Shown here in pieces: positions 32,938 to 41,684 of a stretch of 64,000 nt of DNA; position 1 is the first letter of the stretch, and each line of letters opens with the position of its first letter. Source of the DNA: Roseivivax isoporae LMG 25204 (GTDB lineage: Bacteria > Pseudomonadota > Alphaproteobacteria > Rhodobacterales > Rhodobacteraceae); the NCBI RefSeq assembly GCF_000521865.1, contig NZ_JAME01000002.1:1-64000 (forward strand), read 5' to 3'. The notes under the pieces are model-generated. The model was given only the letters and a program-made list of their open reading frames with translations, made no database searches and was not told the DNA's origin. The translations under genes and the position numbers were made by a program.

Positions 32938-35493
32938 ATGGTAGATCGCATCGGGAACGTCGCGCCGGACGCGCAGGACGACACCGTCAACACCGCCACC
33001 GGGACGGCCGTCAACATTCCCGTCCTCGCCAACGACAGTGATGCCGAGAACGACATCCTCGGTGTCACCTCGGTGACCCAGCCGGCCAATGGCACCGTGG
33101 TCGTGAACGACGACGGCACCATCACCTACACGCCGACCGGCGCCTTCACCGGCGTCGACACATTCACCTACGAGATCGATGACGGCCACGGCGGTACCGA
33201 CACCGCGACCGTGTCCGTGACCGTATCGAACGACGGTGACGGCAACGTGGCGCCGGTGGGCGTCGACGACACCGCGATCACCACCGCGGGCGAGGCCGTG
33301 TCGATCGACGTGCTGGCGAACGACACCGACGGCGACGGCGACATCCTCGGCGTCTCGGCGTTCCTGTCGGGCCCGGCGAACGGCACGCTGAGCCAGGCCG
33401 ATCCGCTCGGCCCCGTGATCTACACCCCGGCGCCGGGCTTCGTCGGCACCGACACTTTCACCTACGAGGTCGATGACGGGCAGGGCGGCATCGACACCGC
33501 GACGGTCACCGTGACCGTGACCGGCGGGCGCGACGGCATCGTGACCGGCACCGACGACGGCGACCTGATCGACGAGGATTATCTCGGCGATCCCGACACG
33601 CCGCCCGACCGGATCGACAACGACGACGCGATCATTCCGGGCGATGCGCCGAACGACGACCGCGTGGTCGCCGGCGGCGGCGACGACACCGTGCAGTCGG
33701 GCGAGGGCTCGGACACGGTCGAGGGCGGGGACGGCGACGACCTGATCGACACCGGCAAGCCCTTCGCGGACGGCGCCATCGACACCGACGTCCTTCCCGT
33801 CGAGGACCTGCCCGCGGGCTCGCCCTTTTCCCAGGCCGACGATCCGTTCGACGGCTTCGACGAGGATGCCGACCCCGAGGACGACCGCGACAGCGTCGAC
33901 GGCGGGGCGGGCAACGACACCATCTCCACCGGCGACGACCGCGACACCGTTCTGGGCGGAGCCGGCAACGACGTGATCGAGGCGGGCGTCGACGACGACC
34001 TGGTCGACGGCGGCACGGGCGACGACCTGATCACCGACGCGCAGGGCGCGGACACCATCACCGGCGGGCAGGGCGACGACACCATCGTGGCCGGCACCGA
34101 CACCTATTCGGACTATCCCGACGGCGCGTTCCCGATCCCGCTCGGCTTCGAGGCGGACCCCAACACCGGTGACGGCCGCGACAGCGTGCAGGGCAACACC
34201 GGCAACGACCTGATCTTCACCGGGGACGATGCCGACACGATCGACGGCGGCGCGGACAACGACACCATCGACGCGGGCATCGACGACGACCTCGTCATGG
34301 GCGGCATCGGGGACGATTCGATCCTCGGCGGCCACGGCTCCGACACGCTGGACGGCGGGCAGGGCGACGATTTCATCGACGGATCGAACCTCGCGGCGCT
34401 CGAGTTGACCGACGACGTCGACCCGTCGCCCGAGAACGACCGCGACTCGATCGACGGTGCGCTGGGCAACGACACGCTGATCGGCGGCGACGACGACGAC
34501 ACGCTGAACGGCGGCTCGGGCAACGACCTGCTGGACGGCGGCATCGACGAGGACGTTCTGAACGGCGGCGACGAGTCCGACACGCTGCTGGGCGGGCAGG
34601 GCGCCGACCTGCTGAACGGCGGCGCAGGCATCGACGACATCGACGGCGGCGCAGACCGCGACCGCATCGTGGTGGACACGGCCGCCGATGGCGCGGGCGA
34701 CGTGGTGCGCGGCGGGTCGGAAGGCGACGATTTCGACACGCTCGACCTGTCGGGCGTCGGCGCGGGCAACTATCGCCTGACCAACGTCACGGCAGACGAC
34801 GACGGCCCGGATCGCGACCCGAACGGCATCGACGGCACGGTCGAGTTCCTCGACGGCGCCGGCAACGTGACCGGCACGATGGACTTCTTCAACATCGAGG
34901 AGGTCATTCCCTGCTTCACCCCCGGCACGCTGATCGCGACGCCGCAGGGCGAACGCCTGGTCGAGGAACTGCGCGAGGGCGATCGCGTCATCACCCGCGA
35001 CAACGGCATCCAGGAGATCCGCTGGGTCGGCCGCAAGGACCTGACGCCGTTCGACCTGGCCCGCAAGCCGCACATGAAGCCGATCCTGATCCAGAAGGGA
35101 TCGCTCGGGAACGGCCTGCCGGCGCATGACCTTCTCGTGTCGCCGAACCACCGGGTCCTCGTGAACAACGACAAGACCGCGCTCTACTTCGAGGAGCGCG
35201 AGGTCTTGGCCGCGGCCAAGCACCTCACCGGTCTGGCAGGCGTGGACGAGGTGACGGCCCTCGGCGTGAGCTACATCCACTTCATGTTCGATGCCCACGA
35301 GGTGGTGCTGTCGAACGGCGCGTGGACCGAGAGCTTCCAGCCCGGCGACTACAGCCTCAAGGGCATCGGCACCGCGCAGCGCCAGGAAATCCTCGAACTC
35401 TTCCCGGAGCTCGAGCACGCTGACGGCATCCGCGCCTATACCTCCGCGCGCCGGTCGCTGAAGAAGCACGAGGCGCAGCTGCTGACGCGCTGA
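32938..35493 (+). CDS. Cadherin-like/RTX protein with C-terminal Hint domain
   Basis: This is a secreted-type protein of 851 residues; ATG 32938 follows GGAAGGG. Residues about 5-100 and 103-200 are two tandem cadherin/Ig-like repeats (NIPVLANDSDAENDILGV, TYTPTGAFTGVDTFTYEIDDG). About 230-590 holds many calcium-binding RTX nonapeptides (GGxGxDxhx). A Hint-type self-processing domain begins at Cys659 (CFTPGTLIATPQGE), continuing with the SPNHRVLV motif. There is no Sec signal peptide, so type I secretion is likely. Similar Hint-tailed RTX proteins are frequent in Rhodobacteraceae. A good terminator follows. Confidence 0.88.
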   Translation: MVDRIGNVAPDAQDDTVNTATGTAVNIPVLANDSDAENDILGVTSVTQPANGTVVVNDDGTITYTPTGAFTGVDTFTYEIDDGHGGTDTATVSVTVSNDGDGNVAPVGVDDTAITTAGEAVSIDVLANDTDGDGDILGVSAFLSGPANGTLSQADPLGPVIYTPAPGFVGTDTFTYEVDDGQGGIDTATVTVTVTGGRDGIVTGTDDGDLIDEDYLGDPDTPPDRIDNDDAIIPGDAPNDDRVVAGGGDDTVQSGEGSDTVEGGDGDDLIDTGKPFADGAIDTDVLPVEDLPAGSPFSQADDPFDGFDEDADPEDDRDSVDGGAGNDTISTGDDRDTVLGGAGNDVIEAGVDDDLVDGGTGDDLITDAQGADTITGGQGDDTIVAGTDTYSDYPDGAFPIPLGFEADPNTGDGRDSVQGNTGNDLIFTGDDADTIDGGADNDTIDAGIDDDLVMGGIGDDSILGGHGSDTLDGGQGDDFIDGSNLAALELTDDVDPSPENDRDSIDGALGNDTLIGGDDDDTLNGGSGNDLLDGGIDEDVLNGGDESDTLLGGQGADLLNGGAGIDDIDGGADRDRIVVDTAADGAGDVVRGGSEGDDFDTLDLSGVGAGNYRLTNVTADDDGPDRDPNGIDGTVEFLDGAGNVTGTMDFFNIEEVIPCFTPGTLIATPQGERLVEELREGDRVITRDNGIQEIRWVGRKDLTPFDLARKPHMKPILIQKGSLGNGLPAHDLLVSPNHRVLVNNDKTALYFEEREVLAAAKHLTGLAGVDEVTALGVSYIHFMFDAHEVVLSNGAWTESFQPGDYSLKGIGTAQRQEILELFPELEHADGIRAYTSARRSLKKHEAQLLTR

Positions 35494-35554
35494 CGGGGTC
35501 TGTGACGTAACGAGTATATGCAGCTGCCGGGGCACCGTTTGCCTCGGCGCACCC

Positions 35555-35591
35555 GGACCGGGACGGCCGACCGCCGTTCCGGTCCTTTTTT
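35555..35591 (+). terminator. Rho-independent terminator after Hint/RTX gene
   Basis: GGACCGGGACGGC (35555-35567) pairs with GCCGTTCCGGTCC (35573-35585), with one G-U pair and a 5-base loop, followed by six T at 35586-35591. It lies 62 bp after the stop codon. Confidence 0.9.
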
Positions 35592-36217
35592 CAGGTGCGG
35601 CCCGGCCGCTCCGCCCGCCACGCGGCCCACGCCTCGGGCGTGTCGAGGTCGGTGAGTGCCCGCCGGTCATGCAGCGCCACGTGCCGCAGCCGCGCCCGGT
35701 GCGCGCGCAGCACGTCCCGGGCGCCGCTGTCGCCCGCAACGGTTGCGAGCGCGTCGAAGCAGTCCGCAGGGAAGAGCACCGGATGGCCGGGCGTGCCATC
35801 GGCCGCGGTGGCCTGCACCAGCGTCGGCGCGTCCGGGTCGAAGGCCTGCGCGATCGCGGCGAGGTCGGCCGCCGCGAGGTCCGGCATGTCTCCGGGAACG
35901 ATCATCGCCGCGGGCGTGCCGGGCGGCAGCGCGGCGATCCCGCGGCGCAGCGAGGCGGCCATGCCTTCCGCGCGGTCCGGGACGGGAACGAGGATTGCCC
36001 CGACGTCCGCGAGCGCCTGCGCGCGCGGATGGTCGGCGGCAGGCACGGTGACCACGACCGGCCCCGGCAGGGTGCGGGCCGCGGCGCAGATGCGGCGGAG
36101 CTGCGGCACGCCGTCCACAAGCTCTAGCAGCTTGTCGCCGCCCCGCATGCGCCGCGACAGCCCGGCGGCCGGGATCAGCAGCGCGATGCCGGCCGTGATC
36201 CGCCCGTCGGACGTCAT
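35591..36217 (-). CDS. MobA-like nucleotidyltransferase
   Basis: This 208-residue NTP-transferase domain protein resembles MocA/MobA molybdenum-cofactor nucleotidyltransferases. It has N-terminal ALLIPAAGLSRRMRGGDKLLE (nucleotide-binding LAAGxSxRMGxxK-type loop), VPGDMPDL and a GTPGHPVLFPADCFDAL segment typical of the family. ATG 36217 is preferred; the frame is open to 36298. No xanthine dehydrogenase-type genes are adjacent, so the exact substrate remains open. Its stop lies right at the T-run of the facing terminator. Confidence 0.8.
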   Translation of the reverse strand: MTSDGRITAGIALLIPAAGLSRRMRGGDKLLELVDGVPQLRRICAAARTLPGPVVVTVPAADHPRAQALADVGAILVPVPDRAEGMAASLRRGIAALPPGTPAAMIVPGDMPDLAAADLAAIAQAFDPDAPTLVQATAADGTPGHPVLFPADCFDALATVAGDSGARDVLRAHRARLRHVALHDRRALTDLDTPEAWAAWRAERPGRT

Positions 36218-36263
36218 GCGGGCTCGGCCTCGAGGTACGGGGCAGGGGTCGTCATGCCGTAAA

Positions 36264-36342
36264 ATGTCATGCAATTGTAATATGCAAATGACATCCATTT
36301 TTGTCCGAGCGTGTTGACATGGCGTTGCTCAACCTGCGAAAT
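36264..36342 (+). promoter_or_regulatory. Divergent promoter region with palindrome
   Basis: An AT-rich island in GC-rich DNA holds ATGTCAT (36264-36270) and ATGACAT (36288-36294), inverted around 17 bases, a possible operator. A perfect TTGACA at 36314-36319 followed 17 bases later by CGAAAT gives a candidate promoter for the histidine kinase, about 110 bp before its ATG. The -10 element is weak. Confidence 0.35.
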
Positions 36343-36405
36343 TGGAATGTGAAGCAGCGCCAGATTGCATTCCGTCCACATCCTCGGGATCTACACCCAC
36401 GCCGC

Positions 36406-36419
36406 GAACCGCAAGGTTC
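36406..36419. repeat. GAACC-GCAA-GGTTC palindrome (copy 1)
   Basis: This is identical to the element at 56953-56966 and lies 36 bp before the HWE-kinase ATG. Confidence 0.4.
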
Positions 36420-36455
36420 CGGTGCACCCTTAACGCGAGTTCGAAACACGAGACC

Positions 36456-37601
36456 ATGCGCGCACCGACTCCCGAAAATCAGGCCGAACGGCTCGAGGAG
36501 CTTGCGAGCTACGGTATCCTCGATACGGCGGCCGAGGCGAGCTTCGACGAGGTGGCGGCCCTGGTCAAGACGCTGTGCGACGTGCCGATCGCGCTGGTCA
36601 GCCTCGTGGACCGGGACCGGCAATGGTTCAAGGCGCGGGACGGCTTCGACCTGCCCGAGACGCCGCTCGACCAGTCGATCTGCTCGTACACGATCCTCGG
36701 CGACGACATCCTCGAGATCCCGGACACGCTGAACGACGTCCGCACCTGCGAGAACCCGCTCTGCACGCGTCAGGAAAAGCCGATCCGGTTCTATGCCGGC
36801 GCGCCGCTCGTGTCCCGGGCGGGCTACGCGCTCGGCTCGCTCTGCGTGCTCGACACCCAGCCGCGCACGCTGTCGAAAACACAGCGCGACGCGCTCGGCA
36901 CGCTGGCGCGGCAGGTGATGCGGCAGCTCGAGCTCGCCCGCGCGCTCCGCAACGAGGAGGTGTTGCGCAGCGAGATCGACCACCGGGTCAAGAACTCGCT
37001 GCAGACGGTGTCGTCCTTCATCCGGCTGCATTCCGTGCGGGCCCGGCAGGACGAGACGCGCGATGCGCTGGCGGCGATCCAGCGGCGCGTCACCGCGATC
37101 ACGCAGCTCCACAGCGAGCTGTACCGCACCTCGGAATTCGACATGATCCGGCTCGATACCTATCTCGACCGGGTGACGGATCTCCTGAGGGGCTCGTTCG
37201 AGGGCAATGTGCGGCTCGAGACGCGGCTGGCGCCGGCACGGGTGGATTCGCGCAAGGCGGCGACGCTCGCCATGATCGTCAGCGAGTTCACGGCGAACGC
37301 CATCAAGCACGCCTTTCCCGACAACCGCGACGGCGTCGTGACGATCAGCCTGACCCGCGATGCGGACAACGCCATCCGGCTCGAATGCCGCGACAACGGG
37401 ATCGGGAACCGCGCGACGCGCCTGCCGCGCCCCGAGACGGAGATCTCGTCGATCGGGATGCGGCTCATGGAAAGCGCGGCCGAGCAGATCGGCGGCCAGA
37501 TGAGCGTGGAGGCGACGGCCGAAGGCTACTGCCTGCGGCTCGTCACTGATCCTGGGATTGCCGAGCCTGGGCCTCGAGCGGTCGTATTTTCAGCCGAGTG
37601 A
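36456..37601 (+). CDS. GAF-domain HWE/HisKA_2 histidine kinase
   Basis: This 381-residue soluble sensor kinase has an N-terminal GAF domain (about 15-160; SYGILDTAAEASFDEVAAL, LVDRDRQWFKA, PLVSRAGYALGSLCVLD). The phosphoacceptor His176 lies in EIDHRVKNSLQTVSSF, typical of HWE/HisKA_2 kinases, followed by an ATPase domain with EFTANAIKHAFPD and CRDNGIGN. Such kinases often feed the PhyR general stress or light responses. No response regulator is adjacent. Its 3' end overlaps the facing CNNM/CorC gene by 59 bp. Confidence 0.88.
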   Translation: MRAPTPENQAERLEELASYGILDTAAEASFDEVAALVKTLCDVPIALVSLVDRDRQWFKARDGFDLPETPLDQSICSYTILGDDILEIPDTLNDVRTCENPLCTRQEKPIRFYAGAPLVSRAGYALGSLCVLDTQPRTLSKTQRDALGTLARQVMRQLELARALRNEEVLRSEIDHRVKNSLQTVSSFIRLHSVRARQDETRDALAAIQRRVTAITQLHSELYRTSEFDMIRLDTYLDRVTDLLRGSFEGNVRLETRLAPARVDSRKAATLAMIVSEFTANAIKHAFPDNRDGVVTISLTRDADNAIRLECRDNGIGNRATRLPRPETEISSIGMRLMESAAEQIGGQMSVEATAEGYCLRLVTDPGIAEPGPRAVVFSAE

Positions 37602-38877
37602 GGCGGTTGTTCTCGCGGGCCACGACCTCGAAGCGGAAGCCGTGGAACGTGAACGCCTGGCCGACGGTGGGGATCATCTGCGCTTCGTGGATCACCAGGC
37701 CCGCCACGGTATTGGCCTCGTCATCGGGCAGGCTGTAATCCGTCGCGCGGTTGAAGTCGCGGATCGTCATCTGCCCGTCGATCCAGTAATAGCCGTCGTC
37801 GTGTACCGAGATCGTGTGGTCGGCGTCCGGGTCGAATTCGTCCGTGATCTCGCCCACGATCTCCTCGAGGATGTCCTCGAGCGTGATGAGGCCCTGCAGG
37901 GCGCCGTATTCGTCCACCACCAGCGCGAAGTGCGTCCGCCGGCGCAGGAACTGCCGCATCTGGTCGTCGAGCGACGTGGTGTCCGGCACGAAGTAGGGCG
38001 GCATCGCCACGTCCGCGATCTTGAAGCTCTTGAGCGCCTCGAGCGACGCCTCGGAGCCCTCCATCAGCTTGTACATGGCGCGCAGCAGGTCCTTGGCGTG
38101 GATCACGCCGACGATGTTCTCGGGGTCGTCCTTGAAGACCGGCAGCCGGGTGTGGCTGCTCTCGAGGCATTGCTGCAGGATCTCGGCCGGCTCGGTGTCG
38201 GCGTTGATCATCTCGATCCCCGAGCGGTGCAGCATGATCTCCTCGACCGTGCGCTCGCCGAGGTCCAGCGCGCCGAGGATGCGGTCGCGGTCCTCCTTCT
38301 CGACCACACCCTCGGAATGGCCGAGGTTCAGCGCGCCCGCGATCTCCTCGCGCACGGCGAGGATGCGGCTGTCGGGGTCGGTCTGCACGCCGAAGAGCCG
38401 CAGCACCTGCCGCACGAAGGCCCGCACCGCCATGACCACCGGCGAGAACACGAGGATCACGAGCTGGATGATCGGCGCCACGCGCGTCGCGGCGCTCTCG
38501 GGATTGGTGATGGCGTAGGTCTTGGGCAGCACCTCGGCAAAGATCAGGACGAGAAGCGTCATGATGAGCGTCGCGAAGGCCACGCCGGATTCGCCCAGGA
38601 GCCGCGTGAAGAGCGCGGTCGCGAGCGAGGTCGCGAGGATGTTGACGAGGTTGTTGCCCAGCAGGACCGAGCCGATCAGGCTCTCGTTGTCCTCGGTGAT
38701 CTTCAGCGCGCGTTCCGCTCCTTTCGATCCCTTGTCCATCGCCGCGCGGAGCTTGCCTCGGGAGGCCGCGGTCAGCGCGGTTTCGGAGCCCGAGAAGAAC
38801 CCCGACAGCACGAGGAGGAGAAGGATGGCGCCGGACGTGATCCAGAACGCGGCGTCGAAGGCAGGTGCGGTTTCCAT
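37543..38877 (-). CDS. CNNM/CorC-type membrane protein (hemolysin family)
   Basis: This encodes 444 residues. An N-terminal DUF21/CNNM membrane domain (about 10-180; LSGFFSGSETALTAASRGKLR, LVLIFAEVLPKTYA) has four hydrophobic segments. A CBS pair (about 205-340; RSGIEMINADTEPAEIL, THFALVVDEYGALQGLITLEDILEEIVGEI) and a CorC_HlyC C-terminal domain (about 350-435) follow. Family members mediate Mg2+/Co2+ efflux; the hemolysin label is historical. ATG 38877 is the first codon of the conserved region; the open frame extends to 39072. It lies downstream of xerD on the same strand. Confidence 0.9.
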   Translation of the reverse strand: METAPAFDAAFWITSGAILLLLVLSGFFSGSETALTAASRGKLRAAMDKGSKGAERALKITEDNESLIGSVLLGNNLVNILATSLATALFTRLLGESGVAFATLIMTLLVLIFAEVLPKTYAITNPESAATRVAPIIQLVILVFSPVVMAVRAFVRQVLRLFGVQTDPDSRILAVREEIAGALNLGHSEGVVEKEDRDRILGALDLGERTVEEIMLHRSGIEMINADTEPAEILQQCLESSHTRLPVFKDDPENIVGVIHAKDLLRAMYKLMEGSEASLEALKSFKIADVAMPPYFVPDTTSLDDQMRQFLRRRTHFALVVDEYGALQGLITLEDILEEIVGEITDEFDPDADHTISVHDDGYYWIDGQMTIRDFNRATDYSLPDDEANTVAGLVIHEAQMIPTVGQAFTFHGFRFEVVARENNRLTRLKIRPLEAQARQSQDQ

Positions 38878-38932
38878 GGGTCCGTTGTGTTGGGGACAGG
38901 CCAGACGGTTATGTGGCCCTACGCCGCGCGCT

Positions 38933-39880
38933 TCAAGTGCCGCCGTCGCGGGCCAGGGGATGGTGTTCGAGCACGAGTTCGCGCAGGCGTTCCTCGAGCA
39001 CGTGGGTGTAGATCTCGGTCGTGGCCACGTCGGCATGACCGAGAAAGGACTGGATGGCGCGCAGATCGGCACCGTTTTCCAGCAGATGCGTGGCGAAGGC
39101 GTGGCGCAGCGTGTGGGGCGTGACCTTGGCGGGCGAGACGCCGGCAGCGACCGCGATGTCCTTGATCAGCGCGTAGAACCCGTGGCGCGTGAGGTGGCCC
39201 GCCCGTCCGCGCGAGGCGAAGAGGTGCGGCCGTGCCGGGCGGCCCTCGCGGCGCGAGACCTCTTCCTGCGCCTCGCGTTCGGCCAGCCAATCGGCCAGCG
39301 CCGCGCGGGCAGGCGGACTGAGCGGCACCATGCGTTCCTTGCCGCCCTTGCCGCGGATCAGCAGCATCCGCGGATCGCCCCGTGCGGCCGACAGCGGCAG
39401 GGTCACGAGTTCCGACACCCGCATGCCGGTGGCGTAGAGGAGCTGCAGCAGGCAGGCATTGCGGAGCCTGTCGGCGGTGCTGCGCCCGTACACCGCCGCG
39501 GCCTCGAGCAGGCGGTCGACCTCGGCGGTGCTGAGGGTCTTCGGCAGGCGCTTGTCGCGCCCGGGCCCGGCGATGCGGATCGCGGGATTGTCCGCGCGGA
39601 ACCCCTCCTCGAAGGCGAACCGGTAGAGCTGCTTGATCGACGACAGTCGCCGGGCACGGGTGGCACGCGCAAAGCCCTGTGCGTCGCAATGCACGAGGTA
39701 GGCCTCGATCCCGGCCGCAGAGGCCGTCGCGAAATCTTCGTGTCGTGCCTGAAGAAAGGACGAGAAGTCTTTGAGATCCCTCGCATAGGCCAGCTGCGTG
39801 TTCTCGGCCGCACCCCGTTCGGCGGCCTGCGCCTCGAGGAAGGCCGAGATCCAGCGCATGTCGTCGGCGGCACCGCTCAT
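38933..39880 (-). CDS. xerD: Tyrosine recombinase XerD
   Basis: This 315-residue recombinase has an N-terminal SAM-like core-binding domain (about 8-95) and a catalytic domain. Catalytic residues are Arg154 (ATGMRVSEL), Lys178 (RGKGGKER), His257 and Arg260 (HTLRHAFATHLL), His283 (LGHADVATTEIYTH) and the nucleophile Tyr292. It is presumably the chromosomal XerD acting with XerC at dif; location among housekeeping genes and GC-rich codons argue against an island integrase. The start overlaps the upstream gene by 4 bp. Confidence 0.9.
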   Translation of the reverse strand: MSGAADDMRWISAFLEAQAAERGAAENTQLAYARDLKDFSSFLQARHEDFATASAAGIEAYLVHCDAQGFARATRARRLSSIKQLYRFAFEEGFRADNPAIRIAGPGRDKRLPKTLSTAEVDRLLEAAAVYGRSTADRLRNACLLQLLYATGMRVSELVTLPLSAARGDPRMLLIRGKGGKERMVPLSPPARAALADWLAEREAQEEVSRREGRPARPHLFASRGRAGHLTRHGFYALIKDIAVAAGVSPAKVTPHTLRHAFATHLLENGADLRAIQSFLGHADVATTEIYTHVLEERLRELVLEHHPLARDGGT

Positions 39881-41457
39881 GGACGCGCGTCCTCCGACCC
39901 GAGGATGGCGAGCTGCAAGGCCGCGCGGCGGGCGGTGTCCTCGAGCCCGAGCGCGCGCAGGGTCGCGATCGCCTCGGTCAGCGCGCCGCCATTGCCCGCG
40001 GCGCCGCTGCGGAACAGCGCCATCGTCTCGAGGATCGCCTCGCCGAGCCGCGCCTCGCCGGCCAGCACCGTGAGCGGGGTCGCCGGGCGCGGATCGGCGA
40101 ACGCCGCGGCAAGCGCGTCGGCCTGCGGCAGGTCGGCATCGGTCACAGGGGCGCGGCCGCGCGCGAGCGCGGCGAGGAACCGCGCCTCGGCACCGCCCGT
40201 CCGAACGGCGCTGTCCGCCGCCTCCTCGTAGTCCTCCGACAGGAACCGCGTGCGCAGCGCGAGGTCCGCGGCCGGACCGTCGAGCCGCAGGCCCGCGAGC
40301 TGCCCGCCGAAGAGCCGCGCGAAGGGCACGAGCAGGCGCGCCTCGCGCATGCGCGCCCAGGCCCGCGTCAGCGTCCCGCCGATCCGGTCGGCATCGCCAG
40401 ATTGCAGCGCCGCTTCGAGGTCCTGCACAGCCTCGACGCGTTCCCAGACGCCGCCCGACGCGGCGGGGCTGCGTTCGGTGTAGATGCCGAGGAGCCGGTT
40501 CTCGGCCAGCGCCCCGGTGCGCGCGAGCCGCTCGGCGGCCTCGATCTGCGCCTTCCAGCCGTGATCGCCCGACAGTTCCGCGACGGCGAAACGGCGCTTG
40601 AGGCTGCGCGCGGGCAGCGGTTCTCCCACCGCCTCGTGCAGGCGGAACTGCAGGGGCGAGGGGTCGCGCGGCGGCGGCAGCGCCGGCAGCTCCTCCGCCA
40701 TCTCGGGCGACAGGAACCGCTCCAGGAGGTCGGCGTCCCGGCCGCGCAGCTCGCCCAGGGCGCGCCCGGTTTCGAACGCGAGCTGCGCCCGCGGCCAGTC
40801 GCTGGAGCGCGCGGCGCAGAAGACGCGCGGGGCCACGGCCTCGGTCAGGCGCGGATTGGCCTCGAGCGCGGCGCAGGGTTCGGCCTCGCGCCCGGTCAGG
40901 AGCGCCACGTCGAACCAGAGCCCGAAGAGCGCGCGCCGGTCCGGACCCGCCCGGTCGAGAAGCGCCGCCGCGGCGTCGAGCGCGCCGTCCTCGATCAGCC
41001 GCATGACCCGCACGGCCAGAAAGCCCGCGTCGCTGCCGCCCGCGGCATCGGGAGGATCGGCCTCGGCCAGCATCAGCGTGTTCATGAGCGCGGCGAGCGC
41101 GGGCACCGCCGGTTCGGCCTCGGCGATCAGCGCGGAGAGCCGGTCCGGCGTGCTGCCCTGCCAGAGCGACACCGGCAGCCCGGTCACCCGCGTCGGCAAC
41201 AGCCCCACGGCCGAGACGTCCGGCGCGCCGAGCGGGCGCACCTCGATCTCGGGAACCACCACGCGGTCGGCCACGGGCGGCTCGTCGGGACGGAAAGGCT
41301 GGGTGGAACGCGGGTCCGAGGGGGGCGGCGCCGCTCGCGGTGCAATCGAGGGCTGCGCGCCCTCGCGGCCGAGCCAGTCGATGGCGGACAGCGGCGCCTG
41401 CGCACCCGCACCGGTCGCGAGCACGATCAAGCAGGCCGCTGCGGCCCTACTCCACAT
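39877..41457 (-). CDS. Conserved hypothetical periplasmic protein
   Basis: This encodes 526 residues with a signal peptide (about 1-19, GAGA before QAPLSAIDWLG), a Pro-rich stretch to about 65, then a long helical, Ala/Leu/Arg-rich region that looks like helical repeats (solenoid or TPR-like). There are no catalytic motifs. It lies between a 49-residue membrane protein and xerD, overlapping both (11 and 4 bp), so the three form one operon. The order resembles a conserved Rhodobacteraceae arrangement next to aroK. Function unknown. Confidence 0.75.
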   Translation of the reverse strand: MWSRAAAACLIVLATGAGAQAPLSAIDWLGREGAQPSIAPRAAPPPSDPRSTQPFRPDEPPVADRVVVPEIEVRPLGAPDVSAVGLLPTRVTGLPVSLWQGSTPDRLSALIAEAEPAVPALAALMNTLMLAEADPPDAAGGSDAGFLAVRVMRLIEDGALDAAAALLDRAGPDRRALFGLWFDVALLTGREAEPCAALEANPRLTEAVAPRVFCAARSSDWPRAQLAFETGRALGELRGRDADLLERFLSPEMAEELPALPPPRDPSPLQFRLHEAVGEPLPARSLKRRFAVAELSGDHGWKAQIEAAERLARTGALAENRLLGIYTERSPAASGGVWERVEAVQDLEAALQSGDADRIGGTLTRAWARMREARLLVPFARLFGGQLAGLRLDGPAADLALRTRFLSEDYEEAADSAVRTGGAEARFLAALARGRAPVTDADLPQADALAAAFADPRPATPLTVLAGEARLGEAILETMALFRSGAAGNGGALTEAIATLRALGLEDTARRAALQLAILGSEDARP

Positions 41458-41596
41458 TCAGGTCGACCGGCTGGCGCACCTCTGTCTGCGGAGGCGAGAA
41501 GTCGGCGCCGAAATATGGCCCGACATAGGCGTAGCCCACCAGGAGGATCGCCCCCAGTACCGCCAGATAGAACAGCCATTTGAGGATGCGGCCCAT
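41447..41596 (-). CDS. Small single-span membrane protein (49 aa)
   Basis: This short gene reads MGRILKWLFYLAVLGAILLV at its N-terminus: one hydrophobic helix (about 5-27) with a Lys/Arg-rich cytoplasmic end, followed by GPYFGADF and a polar tail ending DLNVE. The ATG is at 41596 and the TAG at 41447-41449. It overlaps the following periplasmic-protein gene by 11 bp and is divergent from aroK. The membrane topology and operon position support a real gene. Confidence 0.75.
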   Translation of the reverse strand: MGRILKWLFYLAVLGAILLVGYAYVGPYFGADFSPPQTEVRQPVDLNVE

Positions 41597-41684
41597 GCTC
41601 TCGCCCCGAATTTTTTTCCACTTATAACTGGCCTTTCATGCGAGTTCACGTCATTGACGCGATTATTTTCGGATTGGGCGCGGG

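Noticed and set aside
33540-34720. Tandem DNA repeats resembling a repeat array or CRISPR
   Set aside because: The periodicity is the coding pattern of RTX nonapeptides; there are no identical direct repeats with unique spacers.
32872-35799. 975-residue minus-strand frame opposite the Hint/RTX gene
   Set aside because: It arises from the GC-biased RTX repeats; Val/Asp/Arg-rich antisense pattern and no ribosome site.
38933-39880. Tyrosine recombinase as an island integrase
   Set aside because: No adjacent tRNA or cargo, full XerD-like sequence and housekeeping neighbours.
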